From NCBI RefSeq assembly GCF_024733555.1, contig NZ_JANIOF010000002.1:310001-374000 (forward strand): a stretch of DNA of 64,000 bases, written 5' to 3'. The translations under genes and the position numbers were made by a program. The notes beneath the pieces were generated by a model, which did no database searches, was not told where the DNA came from, and was given only the letters and a program-made list of their open reading frames with translations. The stretch's first letter is position 1; every line of letters begins with the position of its first letter. This DNA is from Paenibacillus sp. SC116 (GTDB lineage: Bacteria > Bacillota > Bacilli > Paenibacillales > Paenibacillaceae). Below are positions 1-6,838 of the stretch, one piece after another.

Positions 1-62
1 TGGATGAGGAAAGCAAATACAGCATGCAACGATTCGAATGGACCTTAAGGAGGAGCTCATGA
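1..62 (+). CDS. Possible C-terminal end of an upstream gene (partial)
   Basis: The third reading frame is open from the window edge to a TGA at 60-62 and encodes about 19 residues ending LRRSS. The stop would overlap the ATG at 59 of the next gene as ATGA, a common arrangement for coupled genes. Too little is visible to assign a product. A competing frame ends at TAA 46-48, so it is not certain which frame, if either, is coding. Confidence 0.35.
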   Translation, partial: DEESKYSMQRFEWTLRRSS

Positions 63-1492
63 GCAAATACGATGTAATTGTAGTCGGGGCAGGACCAGCA
101 GGTATTTTTACATGTTATGAATTAATGTTGAAGGCGCCGCAGCTTAAGGTGGCACTTATTGATAAAGGTCATGATATTTATCGACGCAACTGTCCAATCT
201 TGGAGGAGAAAATTTCAAAATGTCCGCCTGCGGCAGGTAAGAAAGAATTTGCGGGTTGTGTACCAGCATGCTCGATTACGAATGGCTTTGGTGGTGCAGG
301 AGCTTACAGTGATGGTAAGTTCAACATTACGACTGAATTCGGCGGTTGGATGACGGACTATCTCTCTCCAACTCAAGTATTGGATTTGATTCGCTATGTA
401 GATGCGATTAACCTAGAGCATGGTGCAACGACTAACATTACGGACCCGACAACTGATACGGTGCGCCATATTGAGCAGCAAGGGTATGCAGCTGGTTTGA
501 AGCTGCTGCGCGCACAAGTGCGTCACCTAGGTACAGAGCAGAATTTGGAGATTTTGAAATCGATCTATGAGAAGCTGGCTACTCATATCGATATGATTTA
601 TAAAGCGGAAGTGCAGGATATTATCACGGTAAAAGAAGATGGCCGCCACACGGTAAAAGGTGTCGAGCTGAAAAATGGTGAACGCTATGAGGCGGAAGCT
701 GTTGTCATTGTGCCTGGTCGTGATGGTTCCGCATGGTTGACGGATATATTGAAGAAGCGTCGTTTGAAGATGTATAACAACCAAGTCGATGTTGGTGTTC
801 GCGTGGAGACGTCCGATGTCGTGATGCGTGAAATTAACGAGCACTTGTATGAAGGGAAATTCGTATTTAACACTTCTGTTGGTACGCGTGTACGTACATT
901 TTGCAGCAATCCGTCTGGGCATGTTGTGGTTGAGAACCACAGTGGCATTATGTGTGCGAACGGTCACTCTTATAAAGATCCGAAGCTCGGATCGCCAAAC
1001 ACGAACTTTGCATTACTCGTCTCGCATAAATTTACGGAGCCGTTCGATAAGCCGAATGAATATGCTCGTGAAATTTGTAAACGTGCGAATGACTTGTCTG
1101 GCGGCGGTCTGATCGTGCAGAAATACGGCGATATTATCCGCGGCAGACGTTCTACGGAGAATCGTATTCGTGAAGGCTTCTTGGAGCCGACGATGAAGGA
1201 AGCTGTTCCCGGAGACTTGGGACTCGTTCTTCCTTATAACACGATGAAAAGCTTGATCGAAATGGTGGATGCGTTGGAGAAAGTAACACCAGGTATCGCA
1301 TCTGAGCATACGTTGTTCTACGGTGTGGAAGCGAAGTTCTACTCCGCACGTCCGAAATTGGACACTAATTTCGAGTCCGAGATTGCAGGCTTGTACTGCG
1401 GCGGAGATGGCGCGGGGATTACGCGTGGCCTCGCACAAGCAGGCGCAGCAGGCGTGCATATCGCTCGCGGCATTATTGAGAAGCGAGGATAA
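59..1492 (+). CDS. FAD-dependent dehydrogenase/oxidoreductase (COG2509-like)
   Basis: This is a predicted cytosolic flavoprotein of about 477 residues. The N-terminus carries a Rossmann dinucleotide-binding motif, VVGAGPAGI, near residues 9-17, followed by a Cys-containing stretch (NCP, KCP, GCVPAC) and the glycine-rich NGFGGAGAYSDGKFN segment. The C-terminus has the second FAD contact, GLYCGGDGAGITRGLAQAGA. This pattern fits the uncharacterised FAD-dependent dehydrogenases of COG2509; the substrate is unknown. I chose ATG 59 over the in-frame ATG 38 because AAGGAGGA at 48-54 lies just upstream of 59 and would fall inside the longer version. A hairpin after the gene is a candidate terminator. 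Confidence 0.8.
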   Translation: MSKYDVIVVGAGPAGIFTCYELMLKAPQLKVALIDKGHDIYRRNCPILEEKISKCPPAAGKKEFAGCVPACSITNGFGGAGAYSDGKFNITTEFGGWMTDYLSPTQVLDLIRYVDAINLEHGATTNITDPTTDTVRHIEQQGYAAGLKLLRAQVRHLGTEQNLEILKSIYEKLATHIDMIYKAEVQDIITVKEDGRHTVKGVELKNGERYEAEAVVIVPGRDGSAWLTDILKKRRLKMYNNQVDVGVRVETSDVVMREINEHLYEGKFVFNTSVGTRVRTFCSNPSGHVVVENHSGIMCANGHSYKDPKLGSPNTNFALLVSHKFTEPFDKPNEYAREICKRANDLSGGGLIVQKYGDIIRGRRSTENRIREGFLEPTMKEAVPGDLGLVLPYNTMKSLIEMVDALEKVTPGIASEHTLFYGVEAKFYSARPKLDTNFESEIAGLYCGGDGAGITRGLAQAGAAGVHIARGIIEKRG

Positions 1493-1570
1493 AAATAAGA
1501 ACGAAGCAATCATTGGGGTAAGAAGCTAGTAAGTGTACTAAAGCAAACTAATATAATGTAAGACATAGCA

Positions 1571-1612
1571 GTAGCCTAGCAGCCTCTAAATGATATGGGG
1601 CTACTAGGCTAC
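1571..1612 (+). terminator. Hairpin after the FAD dehydrogenase gene
   Basis: Two 14-base arms, 1571-1584 and 1599-1612, pair with one wobble position around a 14-base loop. The downstream tract (TCTTGAGTTATAT) is only weakly T-rich, so rho-independent function is plausible but not strong. It lies about 80 bases past the flavoprotein stop codon. Confidence 0.5.
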
Positions 1613-1740
1613 TCTTGAGTTATATAACAGATCGAGTTGTTTTCCAAGGAGTTGTTATGATGACTGTATGAGTCATTGAAATGGTTATTAAAGAGAGCGA
1701 TTAAACGTTGTTAAAAGAAGTTGGACGCTAATTTCGAGTT

Positions 1741-2481
1741 TCATATTGGCTGAGTAGAGGATATTTCAACGCTAACATCATTTTTACTGATAGCTGTCCC
1801 GCTAGCACTTTCTTTATAAGTGCCTAAATGAGTCATATAATCAATATCGTATTTGTTCCAAACTAAGGTACCACCAGAATTATAGCCTACAGAATAGGCG
1901 CTAATATAGGCAACGCTGTTAGCCGGAATTGTTTGAGTAATACCATAAGTTGCTCCGGAGTGATATGTCCATTGTTTACTGACGCTTGCTCCTGCTGTTA
2001 CTTCAATTTTACCTAGAAACGAATTTCCTATCGTTGCTTCTCCTGCAATATTCGCGCTGACATTCCAATTAGAAGTTGCTGTAGTGGTTTGGGTGTAGGA
2101 TGCTTGCAATGGGGTGGAGTATTTATTACTAATTTTGTATGTGCCAATACTCTTATATTTCCAGTCCTTGGACATTCGGCTTTGATCATAGTGGGAAAAA
2201 ACATAATTGTAGCCATTGCCTACAGGCGGAGCTAAAGTGCTGTTTTCACTACCAGACAGATGTAAAGGTTCTACTTCGCGTGTAACACCATCAAGATCAG
2301 TTTCCCACGCTTTTATTTCAGGAATCGTAAACACCTGTTCATTTTCAGCTTGTTTTACTTTTTCTAGAACTTCATTAGGGAGTTCAATTGAAACGGTTGA
2401 AGTAGCATATGCTGTTGAGTGCAATGTTGTGAGCAGAGCAAAACTAGTAGCATAGATTGCGAGCTTACTTTTCAAAGACAT
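1741..2481 (-). CDS. Secreted beta-rich protein of unknown function
   Basis: This is a 246-residue protein with a clear signal peptide: a basic MSLKSK start, a hydrophobic core, and a likely cut after STAYA near residue 26. ATG 2481 is preferred over the longer frame because an AGGAGG lies a few bases upstream of it. The mature protein is rich in Ser, Thr, Gly and aromatic residues with alternating polar and hydrophobic positions, notably from about residue 110 to 220. This resembles the amphipathic beta-hairpin region of aerolysin/ETX-MTX2-type pore-forming proteins, but I recognise no diagnostic motif and the link is only a hypothesis. It lies 70 bases downstream of a lipoprotein gene on the same strand, so the two may be co-transcribed. 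Confidence 0.6.
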   Translation of the reverse strand: MSLKSKLAIYATSFALLTTLHSTAYATSTVSIELPNEVLEKVKQAENEQVFTIPEIKAWETDLDGVTREVEPLHLSGSENSTLAPPVGNGYNYVFSHYDQSRMSKDWKYKSIGTYKISNKYSTPLQASYTQTTTATSNWNVSANIAGEATIGNSFLGKIEVTAGASVSKQWTYHSGATYGITQTIPANSVAYISAYSVGYNSGGTLVWNKYDIDYMTHLGTYKESASGTAISKNDVSVEISSTQPI

Positions 2482-2551
2482 ATAAAAACCTCCTATAATA
2501 TGTAATTCGAAATAAATAATATACTGTATACCATCAAATGTCAAACTACAA

Positions 2552-3190
2552 CTAATAGTTTTTGATCATCTCTACTATAGGGTATATCGAATCGATAAAT
2601 AGTTTTCCATCCGCTTTATCTTGAGAGGTAAGTTGAACACTGATAATCAGATTTTTGTAGCTTAGTATGATGAGGTTGGTTGCTTCTGCTAGAGATTGAT
2701 TAGTTTCTGAAAAACCAAAGTTATCATTTCCATCTACAATATCATTGCCAATGTATGATTTTGTGTAGGCCAGTCTAACGACAAGTTGATTGTTTACCTT
2801 GCTTTTGTCTTTATGGTCTTCAAAAATAAGTAAATGGTGAGTGGGTAAGGGAACTTCGTCAGGATTCATAGATCCACTTAAGACTAATGTGTCTCTTGTA
2901 CCGAAAGTTAATTTTTTATCTATAAATGTAATATTAGGGAGGTTACTACTTCCATTTTTGAAGTAAAATCCTTTTATTTTTAGTTTTTCCTCCAAATCAA
3001 TTGCAAGCTTTTGAAACTCTGGATAAGTTAATATTTTTTCGTCATTATTGGGTATGCTCTTATGCGTGGAATTGTCACTTTGAGTCATTGAAGGGGTGTT
3101 CTTCTGAGGTGTCGGGGTGGGCTCCTGTTCTTTACAGCCTATCAAGAATACAATGATTAACATTACAAAAAGGATATGCTTCACTTTCAA
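2552..3190 (-). CDS. Hypothetical lipoprotein
   Basis: This is a 212-residue predicted lipoprotein. The N-terminus MKVKHILFVMLIIVFLIGC has a hydrophobic core ending in the lipobox LIGC, and is followed by a Pro/Thr/Ser/Gln-rich linker up to about residue 45. The rest, about 165 residues, looks globular and ends in a hydrophobic strand/helix near SIYPIVEMIKNY. The start is TTG at 3190, supported by GGGAGG about nine bases upstream; no in-frame ATG fits. I do not recognise the family. The neighbouring downstream gene encodes a secreted beta-rich protein, so the pair may act together at the cell surface. Confidence 0.65.
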   Translation of the reverse strand: MKVKHILFVMLIIVFLIGCKEQEPTPTPQKNTPSMTQSDNSTHKSIPNNDEKILTYPEFQKLAIDLEEKLKIKGFYFKNGSSNLPNITFIDKKLTFGTRDTLVLSGSMNPDEVPLPTHHLLIFEDHKDKSKVNNQLVVRLAYTKSYIGNDIVDGNDNFGFSETNQSLAEATNLIILSYKNLIISVQLTSQDKADGKLFIDSIYPIVEMIKNY

Positions 3191-3267
3191 TTAACATTAC
3201 CTCCCATATATTGTGAATTCATTGATTATATATTAGATCTGAAACGAGAACAAATAAAATTTGGATA

Positions 3268-3312
3268 ACAGCCTCATGCAGCCATCGCAATGCGACGGTT
3301 GCATGAGGCTGT
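3268..3312 (-). terminator. Strong terminator for the paralogous beta-rich pair
   Basis: The arms 3268-3280 and 3300-3312 are perfect 13-base complements. The loop itself forms an inner imperfect stem (GCCATCGC with GCGACGGT). Read on the minus strand, the hairpin is followed by a T-rich tract, as expected for termination of the gene ending at 3334. Confidence 0.75.
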
Positions 3313-3333
3313 TGGCTCTGTAATGAAGGCTTG

Positions 3334-3912
3334 TTACACTTCCCACCAAAGAAGACTTGCTTGCGTAGACAACGTACCGGCAACTGTAAGAGAAGCGCTG
3401 ACGGCAAGGGAAAGTGTCGTTGATGGAGGGACGATAATACTGCCGTTGAAGTCAGAGGCAATTGGCCCAGCGGTGACAGGTACCGTGAGCAGCAAAGTTC
3501 CGCCGCTGACAGCTCCAGTTGACCCCGTTACTGTCATGCTGCTTGTGTTCGTACTGCCTAAGTTTGCATTCTGAGGTGTTAGCGTAACAGGAGAAGTAAT
3601 CGTGCCGTTTTGGTACACAGAGTAGGATGCATTTAAGCTGGATAACAAACTCAGTCCAACTCCGACACCACCTGCAATGCGAATAATGTAGCAAGTTCTC
3701 GTGCTGCTTGCATTATTCAGGCGGATGGAGGATTGCACGGTACCACCAAGCAGACCGAGCGAGGCTGATGTTGTTGTAAATGCGCTGAATACATTGCCAG
3801 CAACACTTGCACTATAGGGGGGACTCGTTATAATGGCTGGCGAATTAAGCGCATTGGTAATTTGATCGAAGACAGGTCGGTCAGAACGATTGAATGGTAA
3901 GAAATTCGGCAT
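3334..3912 (-). CDS. Beta-rich protein, paralogue 2 (unrecognised)
   Basis: The product has 192 residues from the ATG at 3912. It begins MPNFLPF and ends SLLWWEV. It is rich in Ser, Thr, Gly, Val and Leu with alternating hydrophobic residues, which suggests an all-beta fold. There is no signal peptide. The upstream gene begins MPNQ and ends LQWWEL and has the same composition, so the two are tandem paralogues. The stop of the upstream gene overlaps this ATG as TAATG, so translation is probably coupled; an in-frame ATG at 3927 is possible but would not match the MPN start of its paralogue. A GGTGGG stretch precedes the chosen ATG. The function is unknown; a spore-surface or other assembled structural role is only a guess. 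Confidence 0.65.
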   Translation of the reverse strand: MPNFLPFNRSDRPVFDQITNALNSPAIITSPPYSASVAGNVFSAFTTTSASLGLLGGTVQSSIRLNNASSTRTCYIIRIAGGVGVGLSLLSSLNASYSVYQNGTITSPVTLTPQNANLGSTNTSSMTVTGSTGAVSGGTLLLTVPVTAGPIASDFNGSIIVPPSTTLSLAVSASLTVAGTLSTQASLLWWEV

Positions 3913-4445
3913 TATAGTTCCCACCATTGCAAGTTAATAGAACCATTTAATGCGCCCACACCTAATGAAACGGTGAGTACTTGGTTTGCAGGTACGATTA
4001 GACCGCCGTCAAAAACGAGGAGATAGGCCCCGGCAGTAACGAAGGTGGTTAAAAAGGTAGTTGGCGTTCCCCCCAAGGTTCCGCTAAGCTGTCTGGTGGT
4101 GACAACACTGGCCGTAGCTGTTCCGAGCCGAGTGTTGACGGGTACAGGAGTCGTTCCTCCAGCAATGGTCCCACCCGAATATACGTTAATTGTTGCAGCT
4201 GCAGTAGTGCCGCCTGAAATATCGATCAGATAAATATTTTTACCGCTGGCTGCGGGGTTTGTAATCTGAAGCAGTAGATTTTGGCTTCCCCCGACACTTA
4301 CACTAGCTGTTGTTAGCCGGAAGCCAACCCCTGCTGATGCAGCCGCCTGTGCAGCGCTTGATCCTACGCCAGGGTTCGTATACGTATTGGTCATAGAAGT
4401 AAACAATGGCATCGATGAGGTGTTGAACACGGTTTGATTCGGCAT
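3912..4445 (-). CDS. Beta-rich protein, paralogue 1 (unrecognised)
   Basis: This 177-residue protein begins MPNQTVFNTSSMPLF and ends INLQWWEL. It is low in charged residues and rich in Ala, Gly, Ser, Thr and Val, with segments such as VSVGGSQNLLLQITN and NQVLTVSLGVG that suggest stacked beta strands. There is no signal peptide and no transmembrane helix. The start is supported by GGAGAGG upstream of ATG 4445. The gene is first of a two-gene unit with its paralogue, overlapping it by one base. The matching ends (MPN start and WWE(L/V) end) show a duplication. I do not recognise the family and infer no function. Confidence 0.65.
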   Translation of the reverse strand: MPNQTVFNTSSMPLFTSMTNTYTNPGVGSSAAQAAASAGVGFRLTTASVSVGGSQNLLLQITNPAASGKNIYLIDISGGTTAAATINVYSGGTIAGGTTPVPVNTRLGTATASVVTTRQLSGTLGGTPTTFLTTFVTAGAYLLVFDGGLIVPANQVLTVSLGVGALNGSINLQWWEL

Positions 4446-4602
4446 ATGTGCACCTCTCCATTTCTATCTTTTCTTACTAGTAGAATATGCATGAAGTTGA
4501 ATCATGGATTGTGTGCTGAAGGAAACATAAACGTTTCTATAGTAGGGACTCAATCACACAATAGAATGCATTTCGTTGAGATAAATAGGTTATTGTTTAA
4601 CT

Positions 4603-4652
4603 TGTGATTATTATCACATAATAGCTCACATGCGGTGAATACAATGGAAGTA
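4603..4652 (+). promoter_or_regulatory. FNR/Rex-like box with class II promoter geometry (formate/nitrite transporter)
   Basis: A perfect TGTGATTATTATCACA palindrome occupies 4603-4618, matching the TGTGA-N6-TCACA consensus of FNR in Bacillales; Rex and other CRP-family regulators recognise similar sites. A -10-like TACAAT lies at 4640-4645, which puts the likely start site near 4652 and the box centre at about -41.5, the classic position for FNR activation. The transporter ATG follows at 4691. The sequence is seen directly; the regulator identity is inferred. Confidence 0.75.
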
Positions 4653-4690
4653 TATCGATCATTCGCAAGTGGCAAGGGAGGAAGGACAAG

Positions 4691-5533
4691 ATGGCAGGAT
4701 ATTTGAAGCCGCATGAAATTGCGGAAGCAACCGTGGAGACTGGAGCTGCCAAAGCAAGGACCCCATTACCCGTGATGCTGGTACTTGGATTTCTCGCAGG
4801 GGCCTTTATTTCACTTGGCTATTTATTATATATACGTATTACGGCAGCAGTACCGGGTGAATGGGGAAGCATTGGCGGTCTTATTGGCGCATCTTTATTC
4901 CCAGTAGGACTTATTCTTGTGCTGCTGGGTGGGGGAGAATTGCTCACTGGGAATATGATGGCAGTACCATTAGCTCGTATGAAACGACGCATTACAACTT
5001 GGGAAGCGACCAGAAATTTAATTATCATTACGATTGCTAACTTTGCTGGAGCCATATTCGTCGCTTACGCATTCGGGCATATTGTCGGGCTAACCGCTAG
5101 TGGCGTATATTTGGAGAAAACGATAGCAGTAGCTGGCCATAAGCTGCATGAATCGTTTCTACAAGCATTTATATCGGGGATTGGCTGCAACTGGTTGGTT
5201 GCTATTGCAGTATGGGTAAGTTACGGTTCCAAAAGCTTTAGCGGTAAAATTCTAGGTATCTGGTTCCCTACGATGGCATTCGTCGCAATAGGGTTTCAAC
5301 ACGTAGTAGCGAATATGTTCGTGATTCCAGCTGCTATATTTGAAGGCTACTATACATGGGGAGATTATTTCACGAACTTCATTCCCGTTTGGCTCGGCAA
5401 TCTTGTCGGAGGGATGCTGTTCGTTGCAGGAGCGTACTATGCGGCATACTTGAAACCTCGGTCAAAAGTATCACCCGTTGCTGTAAATGATAATACGATC
5501 GTCTTAGATAAGGTTAAGGCAAAAGCAAATTGA
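4691..5533 (+). CDS. Formate/nitrite transporter family protein
   Basis: This is a 280-residue polytopic membrane protein with about six transmembrane segments. It shows the FNT hallmarks: the early GFLAGAFISLGYLL helix, the LFPVGLILVLLGGGELLTGN segment, and FISGIGCNWLVAIAVW with the conserved Asn-Trp. FNT proteins carry formate, nitrite or related small anions across the cytoplasmic membrane. GGGAGGAAGG precedes the ATG. The upstream FNR/Rex-like palindrome with a well-placed -10 suggests induction when oxygen is low, consistent with nitrite or formate handling in anaerobic metabolism. The actual substrate cannot be read from the sequence. Confidence 0.88.
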   Translation: MAGYLKPHEIAEATVETGAAKARTPLPVMLVLGFLAGAFISLGYLLYIRITAAVPGEWGSIGGLIGASLFPVGLILVLLGGGELLTGNMMAVPLARMKRRITTWEATRNLIIITIANFAGAIFVAYAFGHIVGLTASGVYLEKTIAVAGHKLHESFLQAFISGIGCNWLVAIAVWVSYGSKSFSGKILGIWFPTMAFVAIGFQHVVANMFVIPAAIFEGYYTWGDYFTNFIPVWLGNLVGGMLFVAGAYYAAYLKPRSKVSPVAVNDNTIVLDKVKAKAN

Positions 5534-5555
5534 ATACGGTAAATCGCATGAAAAT

Positions 5556-5597
5556 AAGGCTGATTCCATCTTGAAATATAGGAGGAATGGGCCTTTT
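5556..5597 (+). terminator. Terminator after the formate/nitrite transporter
   Basis: The arms around 5556-5567 (AAGGCTGATTCC) and 5584-5595 (GGAATGGGCCTT) pair with a small internal mismatch, followed by a short T run and TTTAC. It lies just after the transporter stop codon. Confidence 0.55.
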
Positions 5598-5704
5598 ACT
5601 ATTGAATAAATGAATGTATGTGCCTATCCTAATAATGAATACAGTATTCGTAGCTCAATAGAACTATGTTGATATTGTTTTTACTCTAGTAAACAGGAGA
5701 TGCT

Positions 5705-6661
5705 ATGGAACATAAACTGGTACGAATCGATACCATTATGAAGGATTTGATCGACGAATCATTTACACAGTCGATGATGCGGCAGTATGCGCATGAATTT
5801 TTACAAGATAAGCGATCAGAGGCCCCCTCACGGTTTGGGCTGTTGGCCGAGTATCATTACAACATGTTCGGAGGAGCAGATGAAGGCATCTACTCCGCGT
5901 GTGCAGCAGTTGAGTTGTTCCTGCTTGCATCCGATGTGATCGATGACCTGCAAGACCAAGATAATGGAGCCAAGCGCTGGATGCAGTTACCGATGCCATT
6001 GTCACTGAATGTGGCCTTAGGGCTGCTGCAATTAGTTCCACTGGCAATGAAGCAATGCCGTTCCACTATGAATGGGCATTACGTATGCGCAGCGTTGGAA
6101 ATGATGAATCAGCAAATGGTAGTCGCGTTAAATGGGCAAATGGCCGACCTTGAAAATGATATCGCTGACATTCCTGCCTATATAGAAATGGTAGAGCAAA
6201 AGTCAGCGTCTATGTTCATCATGGCATGCATGACGGGGGTAATGTTGGCGACAGGGGAGTGGAATGGAACGGTGGCAGCTTATGCGAAGGAATTGGGCCT
6301 TTCTTCGCAATTAAAAAATGATATGAAGGACTTGTATCAACTTGCGATTAAAAATGATTTTCATAAACGAAAGCGCACAGCGCCGCTCTTGTATTTGGCA
6401 GAAGCCGCGAATGAGGCCGAGTATAAATGGATTAAGGATTATGTGGACGGACATTCCGATCATATCTCGGAAGAGCAAATATGTCAGCTTCATGAAGCGT
6501 GCGAAAAGACAGGAACCTTTATTGCTTCAGCCGTGCGCATGAGGGTCCACTACTATCAATTTCAAGATTTATTTAAGCAGCACCCAGTAACCGCCCCTTA
6601 TTTTGAAGAATTCAAGGCAATCTTTTTAGGCGTAGAGCCAACAGAAGCAGCACCGCAATAA
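5705..6661 (+). CDS. comQ: ComQ-like isoprenyl transferase (polyprenyl synthetase fold)
   Basis: The 318-residue product has the polyprenyl synthetase fold used by ComQ, the enzyme that processes and isoprenylates the ComX quorum-sensing pheromone in Bacillus. The first Asp-rich motif is DVIDDLQDQDN near residue 79, and a second, weaker one is LKNDMKDLYQLAIKNDFHKRKRTAPLLYL near 206, which matches ComQ-like proteins better than chain-length synthases. AGGAG sits six bases before the ATG. A ComP-like histidine kinase follows after 177 bases, which supports the ComQ reading. However, no recognisable ComX peptide lies between them. A general prenyltransferase role remains possible. Confidence 0.75.
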   Translation: MEHKLVRIDTIMKDLIDESFTQSMMRQYAHEFLQDKRSEAPSRFGLLAEYHYNMFGGADEGIYSACAAVELFLLASDVIDDLQDQDNGAKRWMQLPMPLSLNVALGLLQLVPLAMKQCRSTMNGHYVCAALEMMNQQMVVALNGQMADLENDIADIPAYIEMVEQKSASMFIMACMTGVMLATGEWNGTVAAYAKELGLSSQLKNDMKDLYQLAIKNDFHKRKRTAPLLYLAEAANEAEYKWIKDYVDGHSDHISEEQICQLHEACEKTGTFIASAVRMRVHYYQFQDLFKQHPVTAPYFEEFKAIFLGVEPTEAAPQ

Positions 6662-6838
6662 AAATTGTGGAAATTACGAGTCAACAATTCGTTTACATAT
6701 GATGGACAGTAGAACATAAATGAATATATGCTGTTATGCTAAGAGGATGTCCGACAGGTTATCCTTTCCCTTTGTACACCACTTCCATGAATATAAGCAT
6801 GCAGGAAAACTATTTGTTTATAAAGGTGTTGTCTGTCC

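Noticed and set aside
527..1513. Long antisense frames under the FAD dehydrogenase
   Set aside because: They lie in shadow frames of a clear flavoprotein gene and lack ribosome sites.
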